A program made the position numbers and the translations under genes. The notes below the pieces were generated by a model. It was not told the DNA's origin. It saw only the letters and a list, made by a program, of their open reading frames with translations, and searched no databases. From Aquibium microcysteis (GTDB taxonomy: Bacteria > Pseudomonadota > Alphaproteobacteria > Rhizobiales > Rhizobiaceae), in contig NZ_CP061080.1 in assembly GCF_014495845.1 (NCBI RefSeq), positions 423,001 to 487,000 on the forward strand: a DNA stretch of 64,000 bases, given 5' to 3'. This document shows positions 10,375-19,475 of the stretch, one piece after another (position 1 is the first letter of the stretch; each line of letters begins with the position of its first letter).

Positions 10375-11046
10375 ATGATCACCGTCCACTACCTCGAAAA
10401 GTCGCGCGCCCACCGCGCCCTCTGGCTGCTCGAGGAACTCGGCCTCGACTACGAGGTGAAGACCTACCGCCGCACGAAGGATTTTCGCGCGCCCGAGAGC
10501 CTCAAGGCGGTCCACCCGCTCGGCAAGTCGCCGGTGATCGAGGACGACGGCCGCGTCGTCGCCGAAAGCGGCGCGATCACCGAGTATCTCGTGGAGAGGT
10601 ACGGCGGCGAGGGCCTGCGTCCGGCCGCCGACACCGAGGAGCGGCTGCGCTACACCTACTGGATGCACTATGCGGAAGGGTCCGCGATGCCGCTCCTGGT
10701 CATGAAGCTCATCTTCTCGCGGCTGCCCGCGCAGATGCCCTTCGTCCTGCGCCCGGTGGCCCGCATGATCTCCGGCGGCGTCAACGGCAAGCTGATCGAC
10801 CCGCAGCTCGCCGACCATCTGGCGCTCTGGAAGACCGAGCTCGCCCGCGACGGGTATTTCGCGGGCAAGGAGTTCTCGGCAGCCGACATCGCCATGAGCT
10901 TTCCGGTCGAGGCGGGCCTGACGCGCATCGCCGACGGCCAGGACGTCGCGGTGCTGCGCCGCTGGCTGGAGGCGATCCGCGCCCGTCCGGCCTACAAGCG
11001 GGCCATTACGCGCGGCGGCGACACCTACGGCTATTCGAAGACCTGA
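10375..11046 (+). CDS. Glutathione S-transferase family protein
   Basis: A 223-residue cytosolic GST. The N-terminal thioredoxin-fold half (residues 1-80) has HPLGKSPVIEDDGRVVAES, where the cis-Pro loop and the E-S pair bind glutathione. The C-terminal helical half includes the conserved FSAADIAMSFPVEAG segment. The start ATG at 10375 begins directly with the first beta strand (MITVHYLEKSRA). It lacks an obvious catalytic Cys in the N-terminal motif and may use Ser. It stands alone, divergent from the peptide-transporter operon. Substrate unknown. Confidence 0.88.
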   Translation: MITVHYLEKSRAHRALWLLEELGLDYEVKTYRRTKDFRAPESLKAVHPLGKSPVIEDDGRVVAESGAITEYLVERYGGEGLRPAADTEERLRYTYWMHYAEGSAMPLLVMKLIFSRLPAQMPFVLRPVARMISGGVNGKLIDPQLADHLALWKTELARDGYFAGKEFSAADIAMSFPVEAGLTRIADGQDVAVLRRWLEAIRARPAYKRAITRGGDTYGYSKT

Positions 11047-11068
11047 CGCGCGCCGCCGGAGGCCGCCC

Positions 11069-11503
11069 TCAGGGCTCGACGACGATCATGACGTTGTCGA
11101 GCCCTTCGCGTTTCGCCATCTCGAACAGGATCGCCGCGTTGTCGGGATGCAGCCGCACGCAGCCCGCCGAGGCCGGCTGGCCGAGCTTCGAGACGCTCGT
11201 CGTGCCGTGGACGGCGTAGTTGCCGTTGTAGAAGATCGAGAACGGCATCGGCGCGTTGTCGTAGAGGCTGGACTTGTGGTTCTTCGACAGCCACTTCGCC
11301 TTCCAGCTTCCCACCGGCGTCACCTTGCCGCGCCGGGCGGTCGAGACCGCCCAGGTGTGCACCGGAAGGCCGTTGTAGCTCACCGTCATCTGCTGCTGCG
11401 CGATGCTCACCCGTGCAACCACGGTTGCCGCCTGAGATGCCGCGGGCGTCGTCACAGCGAGCGCGCAGAAGACGAGCGTGGCGGCGATTGCGTTGCGTAT
11501 CAT
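11069..11503 (-). CDS. Secreted L,D-transpeptidase (YkuD family)
   Basis: A 144-residue protein with a signal peptide (MIRNAIAATLVFCALAV... ending near residue 25) and a single YkuD domain. The catalytic motif HGTTSVSKLGQPAS followed by AGCVRLHPDNA is intact, with the active-site Cys in SAGCVRL. Such enzymes make 3-3 peptidoglycan cross-links or attach outer-membrane proteins to peptidoglycan in Rhizobiales. A close paralogue lies at 13080-13511; both are minimal forms without a LysM or peptidoglycan-binding domain. Confidence 0.9.
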   Translation of the reverse strand: MIRNAIAATLVFCALAVTTPAASQAATVVARVSIAQQQMTVSYNGLPVHTWAVSTARRGKVTPVGSWKAKWLSKNHKSSLYDNAPMPFSIFYNGNYAVHGTTSVSKLGQPASAGCVRLHPDNAAILFEMAKREGLDNVMIVVEP

Positions 11504-11599
11504 GGAGACCCCCGTTTTACCCGTATGTGCTTCTGTTCAAACAAGGATCGGGTTACGGTCCAGTCAACGCGCGTTCACATCTTCGTCAGCGCGATGCTC

Positions 11600-12871
11600 T
11601 CAGCCGCCGCGCAGCAGCCTGTCGAGGCTCATCGCCATGACCTTGGCCGATTCCACCATGTCGGCGATGCCCACCCACTCGTCGGGCGTGTGGGCGAGGT
11701 CCAGAATCCCCGGGCCGTAGGCCACGCAGTCGTGCAGATGGCCGATGCGCGCGATGTGCTTCTGGTCGTAGGTGCCGGGGGAAACGACGTAGTCCGGCTC
11801 CTTGCCCAGCACCGCGCGGATGCCGGCGGCGATCGCCTCGGCCACCGGCGCGTCGCGCTCGGTCATCAGCGGCAGCACCTCCATCAGGTCCTTGACCACG
11901 TAGTCGAAGCGCGGCCGGTCCTGCTTCAGACGCTCCAGGATCGACAGCACCTCGCCCTTCACCGTCTGGATGTCCTCCTCCAGCAGGAAGCGCCGGTCGA
12001 TGACGATGCGGCAGGAATCCGGCACGTTGGGGGAGGGCAGGCCGGGGAAGAAATCCTCGGTCTGGCCGCCATGGATGGAGTTGATGTTCATCGTCGAGCG
12101 CCGCGCCCCTTCCGGCACCACCGGCGTGCGCGTCTGCTTCTGGTCGAGGGCCGGGAACAGCTGCTCCTCGAAGGCATGCAGCACCGCACCCATGTGCCGC
12201 ACCGCCGAATCGCCGAGGAACGGCATCGAGCCATGCGCGATCGTGCCCTTGGTCTCGATCTCCGCCCACCACACGCCGCGGTGTCCGAGGCAGATGCGGT
12301 CCTTGTTCAGCGGCTCGGGAATGATCACGTGGTCGACGCGCGGCTTGGAGAAATAGCCGAGCTTCGCCAGATGGGCGACGCCGCCGAAGCCGCCGGATTC
12401 CTCGTCCACCGTGCCCGACACCTCGATGGCGCCCGGATAATCCGGATTGACCGCGAGGAAGGCCTCCACCGCGATGATCGAGGCGGCGAGCCCGCCCTTC
12501 ATGTCGCAGGCGCCGCGCCCGTACACCCGGCCGTCCTTCACCACGCCGCCGAACGGGTCCATGGTCCAGCCTTCGCCGGCCTCCACCACGTCGATATGCG
12601 AGTTGAAATGCACCGTCGGTCCCGGCCTGCCGCCTTCGCGCCTGGCGATCACGTTCGTGCGCGGATAGCGGTCCGAATCGCCCGGCGCCCCTTCGCCGCG
12701 GATCAGCGTCGTCTCGAAGCCCGAACGGCGCATCCGCTCCCCGATGAACTCGGCGCAGGGCGTGTAGGCGTCGCCCGGCGGGTTCACGGTCGGGAAGCGG
12801 ATCAGGTCCGAGGTGAGGGTGACGAGGTCGTCGGTGCGGGCCTCGATGGCGGCGAAGAGCTGTTCATTCAT
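11600..12871 (-). CDS. M20-family metallohydrolase (ArgE/DapE-like deacylase)
   Basis: A 423-residue zinc-dependent amidohydrolase of the M20 family (acetylornithine deacetylase / succinyl-diaminopimelate desuccinylase group). Metal ligands are visible: FNSHIDVVEAG (His), GRGACDMKGG (bridging Asp), VDEESGG (catalytic and metal Glu), IIPEPL, and a C-terminal TYDQKHIARIG His. The lid domain lies between. A DapE-versus-ArgE assignment cannot be made by eye and many such genes act on other N-acyl amino acids. It stands between the two L,D-transpeptidase genes. Confidence 0.85.
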   Translation of the reverse strand: MNEQLFAAIEARTDDLVTLTSDLIRFPTVNPPGDAYTPCAEFIGERMRRSGFETTLIRGEGAPGDSDRYPRTNVIARREGGRPGPTVHFNSHIDVVEAGEGWTMDPFGGVVKDGRVYGRGACDMKGGLAASIIAVEAFLAVNPDYPGAIEVSGTVDEESGGFGGVAHLAKLGYFSKPRVDHVIIPEPLNKDRICLGHRGVWWAEIETKGTIAHGSMPFLGDSAVRHMGAVLHAFEEQLFPALDQKQTRTPVVPEGARRSTMNINSIHGGQTEDFFPGLPSPNVPDSCRIVIDRRFLLEEDIQTVKGEVLSILERLKQDRPRFDYVVKDLMEVLPLMTERDAPVAEAIAAGIRAVLGKEPDYVVSPGTYDQKHIARIGHLHDCVAYGPGILDLAHTPDEWVGIADMVESAKVMAMSLDRLLRGG

Positions 12872-13079
12872 GATGGGCGAATTGAGCAGGCTGGCCCGGC
12901 GTTTTGCAAGCGCAAGCCTGTGGAAAGGTCTGGCCCAGCGGCAGCGGCACGGTGGCGCAGCCGCGGCCGGCGCCGAAACTCTTCGGTAACGGTCTGTTGC
13001 ACGAGTGTAAAACTGTTCACTGACGGTTCACCGGCGTGCCCGTACCGTAGCGTCATCGGCAACATTTCAAGGTGACGTC

Positions 13080-13511
13080 ATGAGAAAATTCGTACTGATG
13101 GTTCTGGCCGCTGCGGGGATGCTGGCCGCAGCCGCATCCGCGAGCTTCGCCAGCACGCTCGTCGCGCGGGTCGACGTGTCGAGCCAGACCATGACCGTGT
13201 CGAAGCACGGCCGCGTGCTCTACACCTGGCCGGTGTCGACGGCCCGTTCGGGCTACGTCACGCCGCGCGGCCAGTACAAGCCGACCCGGATGCACAAGAT
13301 GTGGTATTCGCGCAAATACGACATGTCGCCGATGCCCTATTCGATCTTCTTCCGCGGCGGCTACGCCATCCACGGCACCAACTACGTCAAGCAGCTCGGC
13401 CGCCCGGCCTCGCATGGCTGCGTTCGCCTGCACACCGCCAACGCCGCCCGGCTCTACGCGCTGGTCAAGGAAGTCGGCGCCGGCAACGCCCAGATCGTCG
13501 TCACGAACTGA
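13080..13511 (+). CDS. Secreted L,D-transpeptidase (YkuD family), second copy
   Basis: A 143-residue paralogue of the protein encoded at 11069-11503, with a signal peptide (MVLAAAGMLAAAASASFAS) and the same minimal YkuD domain: HGTNYVKQLGRPASHGCVRL, with catalytic Cys in SHGCVRL and the His in AIHGTN. A strong GC hairpin followed by a short T-run lies 23 bases after the stop, so it is probably a single-gene transcript. It cross-links meso-diaminopimelate residues or anchors outer-membrane proteins by family knowledge. Confidence 0.9.
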   Translation: MRKFVLMVLAAAGMLAAAASASFASTLVARVDVSSQTMTVSKHGRVLYTWPVSTARSGYVTPRGQYKPTRMHKMWYSRKYDMSPMPYSIFFRGGYAIHGTNYVKQLGRPASHGCVRLHTANAARLYALVKEVGAGNAQIVVTN

Positions 13512-13533
13512 ACCCGTCCTCCCGGGCAGGACC

Positions 13534-13570
13534 GGCGGCCGCGCGCAACGTCCACGCGGCCGCCCTTTTC
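13534..13570 (+). terminator. Rho-independent terminator after the L,D-transpeptidase gene
   Basis: Stem GGCGGCCGCG (13534-13543) pairs perfectly with CGCGGCCGCC (13555-13564) around an 11-base loop and is followed by CTTTTC. It separates the transpeptidase transcript from soeABC. Confidence 0.75.
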
Positions 13571-13641
13571 GTTGGTCCAGGGGTGCGAACGCGCGATGAC
13601 GGTCGCCAAATCGCCGGGCCAGGCAATTCCCATGCGGCGCG

Positions 13642-13656
13642 GTCTTGTATAGGACT
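13642..13656 (+). promoter_or_regulatory. Degenerate copy of the sulfosugar operator upstream of soeA
   Basis: The 15-mer GTCTTGTATAGGACT matches 12 of 15 positions of the right half of the operator at 35076-35098 (ATCTTATATAAGACT); the three differences are all A/G transitions. It lies 20 bases before the soeA start, closer than the two strong sites lie to their genes, and could also simply contain a -10 element (TGTATAGGA). Suggestive only. Confidence 0.4.
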
Positions 13657-13676
13657 CCTCCGCATGAGGGCTCCGA

Positions 13677-16526
13677 ATGACCGCTGAACCGCGCCTGGCG
13701 CTGTCCGAACCCGTCGGCGACACGGTGCGCAAGACCACCTGCTACATGTGCGCCTGCCGCTGCGGCATCGACGTCCATCTGAAGGACGGGAAGATCCGCT
13801 ACATCGAGGGCAACCGCGACCATCCGGTCAATCGCGGCGTCCTCTGCGCCAAGGGCTCGGCCGGCATCATGCAGCACAACGCGCCGGCGCGGCTGAACGG
13901 CCCGATGCTGCGCACCGGTCCGCGCGGTTCGGGGCAATTCCGGGAGATCTCCTGGGACGAGGCGCTGACACTGGCGAGCGGCTGGCTGGGCGATGTGCGC
14001 CGCACCGACCCCAAGAAGCTCGCCTTCTTCACCGGCCGCGACCAGAGCCAGGCGCTGACCAGCTTCTGGGCGCAGCAGTTCGGCACGCCCAACTATGCCG
14101 CCCATGGCGGCTTCTGCTCGGTCAACATGGCGGCCGCGGGCATCATGACCATCGGCGGCGCCTTCTGGGAGTTCGGCGCGCCCGACTGGGACCGCACGAA
14201 GCTCTTCGTGATGTTCGGCGTGGCGGAAGACCATGATTCCAACCCGCTGAAGATCGGCATCTCGAAGCTGAAGAGCCGCGGCGCCCGCTTCGTCTCGGTC
14301 AATCCGGTGCGCACCGGCTATTCCGCCATCGCCGACAACTGGATCGGGGTGCGGCCCGGCACCGACGGCCTGCTGATCCTGTCTCTCGTGCACGAACTGC
14401 TGAAGGCGCGGCGCATCGACGTCGACTACCTCCTCCGCTACTCCAACGCCGCCTGGCTCGTCATCGACGCGCCGGGCACCGCCGATCACGGGCTTTTCGC
14501 CCGCGACGGCGAGGGCAGGGCGCTCGTCTGGAACACCGCGACCGCGGAGGCCATGGCCGACGGCCCCGGCGTCCGCCCCGCGCTCTCCGGCCGCTTCACG
14601 CTGCCCGACGGCCGCGCGGCCGTCCCGTCCTTCGCGCTCCTTGCCGAGACCTATCTCGACGCCCGCTACGCACCCGAGACCGTCGCCGCCGAGACGGGCG
14701 TCTCCGCCGACACGATCCGGGGCCTGGCCAGCGAGATCGGCCGCGTCGCCTTCGACGAGGCGATCACGGTCGAGCAGGCCTGGACCGACATGCACGGGCA
14801 GGCGCACGCCCGGTTCGTCGGCCGGCCGGTCTCCTTCCACGCCATGCGCGGCATCTCGGCCCATTCCAACGGCTTCCAGACGGCGCGCGCGCTGCACATG
14901 CTGCAGGTGCTGATCGGCGCCGTCGACTGCCCCGGCGGCTTCCGCTTCGAGCCGCCCTATCCCAAGCCCGTCGAGGCGCATCCGCGCCCGCACGGCAAGG
15001 CCGAGCATTTCGGCTCCTCGCAGCCGCTGGCCGGCCCGCATCTCGGCTTTCCGCGCGGTCCCGAGGACCTTCTGATCGACGCCGAGGGCAATCCGGCGCG
15101 CATCGACAAGGCCTTCTCCTGGGACGCGCCGATCTCGGCCCACGGGCTGATGCACATGGTCATCTCCAATGCCCATGCCGGCGATCCCTATCCGGTCGAC
15201 GTGCTGTTCCTCTACATGGCCAACATGGCCTGGAACTCGTCGATGAACACCGGCGGCGTCATCCGCATGCTGGAGGAGAAGGATTCCGAAACCGGCGAAT
15301 ACCGCATCCCGAAGATCATCGTCTCGGACGCCTATTCGTCGGAAATGGTCGCCTATGCCGATCTCGTCCTGCCCGACACGACCTATCTCGAGCGGCACGA
15401 CTGCATCTCGATGCTCGACCGGCCGATCTCGGAGCCCGACGCGGTGCAGGACGCGATCCGCTGGCCGGTGGTCGAGCCCGACCGGCCCGGCCACCACGGG
15501 GTGCGCGGCTTCCAGTCGGTGCTCCTCGATCTCGGTGCGCGGCTGCGCCTGCCGGGCTTCGCCGACAGCCGGGGCACGCCGCTCTACCGCGACTATGCCG
15601 ATTACATCGTGCGCCACGAGCGCCGCCCCGGCATCGGTCCGCTCGCCGGCTTCCGCGGCGCCGATGGCGACCGCGCCGGGCGGGGTGCGGCCAATCCGGA
15701 CCAGCTCCGGCGCTACGTCGACAACGGCTCGTTCTTCGTCCAGCATCTGCCGGCCGAAGCCCTGTTCTTCAAGCACGCCAACCGCGCCTATCAGGATTTC
15801 GCGGTGAAGATGGGCTTCTTTGATACGCCACAGCCGGTCACCTTCCAGCTCTACCAGGAGACGCTGCAGAAGTTCCGCCTGTCGGCAGAGGGCCTGCGCG
15901 AACCGGTGGCGCCTGCCACCCACCGCGACCGCATCCTCGCCGCCTTCTCGCCGCTGCCCTCATGGTATCGCCCGCTGGAGGAGGCCGCGATCGACCGCGA
16001 CGCCTTCCCGCTGCACGCCATCACCCAGCGCCCGGCGGCGATGTACCATTCCTGGGGCTCGATGAACGCCTGGCTGCGCCAGATCCACACGCGCAACCCG
16101 CTCTACGTGCCGGGCGCCGTCTGCGACGCGGCCGGCCTCGCCGACGGCGACTGGGCCTGGCTTGTCTCGCCGCACGGCCGCATCAAGGTCGAGGTCGCGC
16201 GCATGGAGGCCGTCAACGGCGCAACGCTGTGGACCTGGAACGCCATCGGCAAGCGCAAGGGCGCCTGGGGCCTGTCGCCGGACGCCCCCGAAGCGAAGCG
16301 CGGCTTCCTGCTCAACCACCTCATCAACGAACTCCTGCCGCCGAAGGCGGACGGCCTGCGCTGGTCGAACTCCGATCCGATCACCGGTCAGGCCGCCTGG
16401 TACGACCTGCGTGTGCGGATCGAGAAGGCGGAGCCCGGCGGGGAGGCCGAGCCGCAGTTCCCGCCGGTGGCTGCGTCCGGATCGAGCCCGGCGGAGCTGC
16501 GCTACGGACAGGAGTGGAGCAAGTGA
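13677..16526 (+). CDS. soeA: Sulfite dehydrogenase (quinone) molybdopterin catalytic subunit SoeA
   Basis: A 949-residue molybdopterin-guanine-dinucleotide oxidoreductase of the DMSO-reductase superfamily. The [4Fe-4S] site is at the N-terminus (CYMCACRCG, residues 22-30, and VLCAKG about 30 residues on), and the probable Mo ligand is Cys in GGFCSVNMAAAG near residue 150. There is no Tat signal before the cluster, so it faces the cytoplasm, as for SoeABC of Allochromatium and roseobacters. With a four-cluster ferredoxin subunit and a DmsC-like membrane subunit downstream, the set fits SoeABC, which oxidises sulfite to sulfate and reduces quinone. Formate dehydrogenase or thiosulfate reductase catalytic subunits are similar but less likely given the partners. 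Confidence 0.82.
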   Translation: MTAEPRLALSEPVGDTVRKTTCYMCACRCGIDVHLKDGKIRYIEGNRDHPVNRGVLCAKGSAGIMQHNAPARLNGPMLRTGPRGSGQFREISWDEALTLASGWLGDVRRTDPKKLAFFTGRDQSQALTSFWAQQFGTPNYAAHGGFCSVNMAAAGIMTIGGAFWEFGAPDWDRTKLFVMFGVAEDHDSNPLKIGISKLKSRGARFVSVNPVRTGYSAIADNWIGVRPGTDGLLILSLVHELLKARRIDVDYLLRYSNAAWLVIDAPGTADHGLFARDGEGRALVWNTATAEAMADGPGVRPALSGRFTLPDGRAAVPSFALLAETYLDARYAPETVAAETGVSADTIRGLASEIGRVAFDEAITVEQAWTDMHGQAHARFVGRPVSFHAMRGISAHSNGFQTARALHMLQVLIGAVDCPGGFRFEPPYPKPVEAHPRPHGKAEHFGSSQPLAGPHLGFPRGPEDLLIDAEGNPARIDKAFSWDAPISAHGLMHMVISNAHAGDPYPVDVLFLYMANMAWNSSMNTGGVIRMLEEKDSETGEYRIPKIIVSDAYSSEMVAYADLVLPDTTYLERHDCISMLDRPISEPDAVQDAIRWPVVEPDRPGHHGVRGFQSVLLDLGARLRLPGFADSRGTPLYRDYADYIVRHERRPGIGPLAGFRGADGDRAGRGAANPDQLRRYVDNGSFFVQHLPAEALFFKHANRAYQDFAVKMGFFDTPQPVTFQLYQETLQKFRLSAEGLREPVAPATHRDRILAAFSPLPSWYRPLEEAAIDRDAFPLHAITQRPAAMYHSWGSMNAWLRQIHTRNPLYVPGAVCDAAGLADGDWAWLVSPHGRIKVEVARMEAVNGATLWTWNAIGKRKGAWGLSPDAPEAKRGFLLNHLINELLPPKADGLRWSNSDPITGQAAWYDLRVRIEKAEPGGEAEPQFPPVAASGSSPAELRYGQEWSK

Positions 16527-16591
16527 GCGCGAGATTCATGTGCGGCGGGCGGTTCCGGGTGGACGCAACGACCGCGAGGTCTGCGCGTGCG

Positions 16592-16680
16592 ATACCCCCA
16601 CCCCTTACCCCTCCACTCAAGGGGGAGGGGGACGTGAGACGTCGGCGCTCCCCCTCCCCCTGGAGGGGAGGGGCTATCCC
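16592..16680. repeat. GC-rich inverted repeat between soeA and soeB
   Basis: Within the 211-base soeA-soeB gap, two C/G-rich segments (about 16592-16631 and 16648-16680) are imperfect reverse complements, each containing CCCCTCCA and GGGGGAGGGG and so able to fold alone. It has the style of the repeats at 3911 and 57819. It carries no open frame and probably inserted into a once tighter operon. Confidence 0.65.
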
Positions 16681-16737
16681 GCCCGCTGCGCTTGAAGAGA
16701 GTATCCCCCGCTCCGAATCCCAGCCGGCCACCCCCGC

Positions 16738-17502
16738 ATGACCTCCCTCCCGACCCACCCCACCCCCAAGAAGCTCGGCCTCGTCATCGATCTCGACGTC
16801 TGCATCGGCTGCCATGCCTGCGTGGTGAACTGCAAGGAGTGGAACACCGGCGGCTACGGCGCGGCGCTGTCCGACCAGCAGCCCTGGGGCGCCGACGTCT
16901 CCGGCGCCTGGCTGAACCGCATCCACACCTTCGAGGTGGTGCCGGAGGGCGGCGAGGTCGTGGGCGAGGCGGGCGATGCACGCATCGTCCACTTCCCCAA
17001 GAGCTGCCTGCACTGCGAGGATGCGCCCTGCGTCACCGTCTGCCCCACCGGCGCCTCCTACAAGCGCGCCGCCGACGGCATCGTGCTCGTCGACGAGGAC
17101 AAGTGCATCGGCTGCGGGCTGTGCGCCTGGGCCTGCCCCTACGGCGCGCGCGAGATGGACGTGGCGGCCGGCGTGATGAAGAAGTGCACGCTCTGCATCG
17201 ATCGCATCTACAACGAGACCTTCGAGGAGGTCGACCGCGTGCCCGCCTGCGTGCGCACCTGCCCGGCCAATGCGCGCCATTTCGGCGATTTCGCCGATCC
17301 GGCCTCGAACGTCTCGCGGCTGACGGCGGCGCGCGGCGGCATCGACCTGATGCCGGAGCAGGGCACGCGGCCGGTCAACAAGTACCTTCCGCCGCGCCCG
17401 CGCCAGCCGCTCGCGGGGATGGCCTCCGTGCCGCTCGCCGAAAACACGGCGGCCGCGAAGGGCTTCTTCGCCTGGCTCGACGGCATGCTGGACAGGATCT
17501 GA
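16738..17502 (+). CDS. soeB: Sulfite dehydrogenase iron-sulfur subunit SoeB
   Basis: A 254-residue four-cluster ferredoxin-type electron-transfer subunit. Cysteine groups are visible in order: CIGCHACVVNC (residues 22-32), CLHCEDAPCVTVC, CIGCGLCAWACPYG and CTLCIDR with CVRTCPANARHF. This is the DmsB/NrfC pattern of 16 cysteines in four [4Fe-4S] clusters, carrying electrons from the molybdenum subunit to the membrane subunit. No signal peptide, matching a cytoplasmic SoeA. The gap to soeA holds an inverted repeat; soeC follows 66 bases downstream. Confidence 0.85.
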   Translation: MTSLPTHPTPKKLGLVIDLDVCIGCHACVVNCKEWNTGGYGAALSDQQPWGADVSGAWLNRIHTFEVVPEGGEVVGEAGDARIVHFPKSCLHCEDAPCVTVCPTGASYKRAADGIVLVDEDKCIGCGLCAWACPYGAREMDVAAGVMKKCTLCIDRIYNETFEEVDRVPACVRTCPANARHFGDFADPASNVSRLTAARGGIDLMPEQGTRPVNKYLPPRPRQPLAGMASVPLAENTAAAKGFFAWLDGMLDRI

Positions 17503-17568
17503 CGTGACCCGCCCCGCCATGCCGCAGTTCCGCGCCACACCGTTCGGCCGGCACGCCGGAGACGCCTG

Positions 17569-18489
17569 ATGCATCCGGCACCCTCGATCATCCTCTTCAC
17601 GGTCTGCTCTGGCCTCGGCTATGGCCTCGCGGTCATGCTGGGCCTTGGCCTGCTCCAGCCCGGGGCGCTCGCCACCAAGCTCGCGCACGTCCTTTCGCTC
17701 GCGCTGATCGGCGGCGGCCTGCTGTCGTCGACGCTCCACCTCGGCAATCCGCAGCGCGCCTGGCGCGCCTTCTCGCAATGGCGCTCGAGCTGGCTGTCGC
17801 GCGAGGGCGTCATGGCGGTGGCGACCTTCGTGCCGCTGACGCTCTCGGCTGCGCTGGCGCTGTTCGCCGACCGCTTCGTGCTGCCGCTCGGCCTCGTCGG
17901 CGCCGCGATGGCGGTCGCCACGGTCTACTGCACGGCCATGATCTACGCCTCGCTGCGCACCGTCGACGCCTGGGCCACGCCGCTCACGTCGGCCTGCTAC
18001 GTCGCCTTCTCGCTCGCCGGAGGGGCGTTGCTGGCGACGCTCCTTTCCGCGCTCGGCGGCGGCGAAGCGCGCGGCCCCGGGCTCGCCGCCCTTGTCTTGC
18101 TGGCGGTCGCCTGGGGCACGAAGCGCGCCTGGAGACGGCGCATGACCGGCCTCGTCCCAGCCTCGACGCCTGAGACGGCCACCGGCCTCGGCGCCATCGG
18201 CGCCGTGCGGCTGCTCGAGCGTCCGCACATGACGGAGAACTACCTGACCCGGGAGATGGGCTTCAGGGTCGCGCGCAAGCACGCCGCCAAGCTCTGGCGC
18301 ATCGCCGTCGGGCTCGGCGCCCTGCTCCCGGCCGGAGCACTCGTCCTGCTTCTTGCGGTGCCTCAGGGAATGCTGGCGACCGCCGCCGCGGCGCTCGCCA
18401 GCCTCGGCTTCGTCCTTGCCCTGCTCGTGGAGCGCTGGCTCTTCTTCGCGCAGGCGCGGCACGCCGTGATGAACTATTACGGCGGCTAG
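17569..18489 (+). CDS. soeC: Sulfite dehydrogenase membrane anchor SoeC (DmsC-like)
   Basis: A 306-residue integral membrane protein with about eight hydrophobic segments and the DmsC-family motif LHLGNPQRAWRAFSQWRSSW near residue 63. It anchors the complex and passes electrons to quinone. The last gene of the soe operon; its 3' end overlaps the convergent lpxXL-like gene by four bases. DmsC-type (not NrfD-type) anchors are what I recall for SoeABC, supporting the assignment. Confidence 0.82.
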   Translation: MHPAPSIILFTVCSGLGYGLAVMLGLGLLQPGALATKLAHVLSLALIGGGLLSSTLHLGNPQRAWRAFSQWRSSWLSREGVMAVATFVPLTLSAALALFADRFVLPLGLVGAAMAVATVYCTAMIYASLRTVDAWATPLTSACYVAFSLAGGALLATLLSALGGGEARGPGLAALVLLAVAWGTKRAWRRRMTGLVPASTPETATGLGAIGAVRLLERPHMTENYLTREMGFRVARKHAAKLWRIAVGLGALLPAGALVLLLAVPQGMLATAAAALASLGFVLALLVERWLFFAQARHAVMNYYGG

Positions 18490-19475
18490 CGCTCGGTGTC
18501 CCGCGGCTTCGGGCGCCGGAAGCGCTGCCGCAGCCGCATTTCCCAACGGCGGTGGAACCACATCCACTGGCCGGGATCCTCGCGGATCCAGCCCTCCACC
18601 ACGTCGTTGAGCAGCTGCGCGGTGGCGTTCACGTCGATCGTACCCTTTTCCGTGCGCGGCAGGTCGAGCTTCTCGTGCAGTTCGAGCCGGAACCGGTTGC
18701 CGGGCAACCGCACGCAGCGGGCGGGGTGGACGGGGCAGTCGTACTGGCGCGCGAGCTTGGCCAGCAGCGGGTTGGTCTGGCACGGGCGCCCGAAGAAGGT
18801 CGTCGCGATGCCGCCGGAGAACTTCTGGTCGACCAGCAGGCCGATGTTGCCGCCCCTGTCGAGGATGCGGGCCAGCGTGAAGGCGGAACCGCGGCCCGAG
18901 GCCACCAGGTCTCCCATGCTCTCGCTGCGCGTCTCCATCAGCTGTGCGGCGAGGAACGGATTGTTCGGGGCCCGGAACAGCGCGCTGATCTCGAGGTCGT
19001 AGGCTGCCGCGACCGTCGGCAGGATTTCGAAATTGCCGAGATGCCCGGTGAAGAAGATGTGCGGTCCCTTCTCCTCGCGCAGCCGCACGAACAGCTCTTC
19101 GCCGACGATCTCGATGTTGGCGGGGAGCCCCGTCGCCGGATCGGCCTGCGTCAGTTGCGCCATGTAGACGTATTCGCCGACCAGCCGGGCCATGTTGCCC
19201 CACATGTCGAGCGCGATGGCCAGGATCTCCGCCTCGTCCTTCTCCGGATAGGCGGCGCGCAGGTTGGCGAGGGCGGCGCGGTGGCGGCCCATCAGCGGGC
19301 CGATCCGCCGCGCGGTGCGGTCGAGGAAATTGAGCGAGGCCGCCGCCGGCAGCAGGCGCAGGATCCGCAGCACCGTCAGCGCCAGCTGGGCCACGATCCA
19401 GTAGTTGACGTGGCGCGTGATCTTCAGCGCGCGGGCGACGAGGGGTCTGATCCTGCTCGCGGCCCGCGACGGCAT
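18486..19475 (-). CDS. lpxXL: Lipid A very-long-chain fatty acid acyltransferase LpxXL
   Basis: A 329-residue LpxL/HtrB-family inner-membrane acyltransferase. The catalytic HX4E motif is seen in FFTGHLGNFEI near residue 135, and LLVDQKFSGG and FFGRPCQT are the other conserved blocks. It is the last gene of the leftward acpXL cluster, whose members make 27-hydroxyoctacosanoic acid and transfer it to lipid A. The start at 19475 overlaps the upstream dehydrogenase stop (ATGA). The context makes LpxXL more likely than a general lauroyltransferase. Confidence 0.87.
   Translation of the reverse strand: MPSRAASRIRPLVARALKITRHVNYWIVAQLALTVLRILRLLPAAASLNFLDRTARRIGPLMGRHRAALANLRAAYPEKDEAEILAIALDMWGNMARLVGEYVYMAQLTQADPATGLPANIEIVGEELFVRLREEKGPHIFFTGHLGNFEILPTVAAAYDLEISALFRAPNNPFLAAQLMETRSESMGDLVASGRGSAFTLARILDRGGNIGLLVDQKFSGGIATTFFGRPCQTNPLLAKLARQYDCPVHPARCVRLPGNRFRLELHEKLDLPRTEKGTIDVNATAQLLNDVVEGWIREDPGQWMWFHRRWEMRLRQRFRRPKPRDTER

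Noticed and set aside
13053..15923. Very long open frame antisense to soeA, and similar long antisense frames opposite the peptide transporter (4840-6555) and soeB/soeC (16381-19203)
   Set aside because: They are rich in Arg, Gly, His and Asp without motifs and mirror strongly supported genes; long antisense frames are expected at this GC content.
13677..18489. Formate dehydrogenase, thiosulfate/polysulfide reductase or DMSO reductase for the molybdoenzyme operon
   Set aside because: No Tat signal on the catalytic subunit, a DmsC-like anchor, and a genomic setting that produces sulfite favour SoeABC; not fully excluded.
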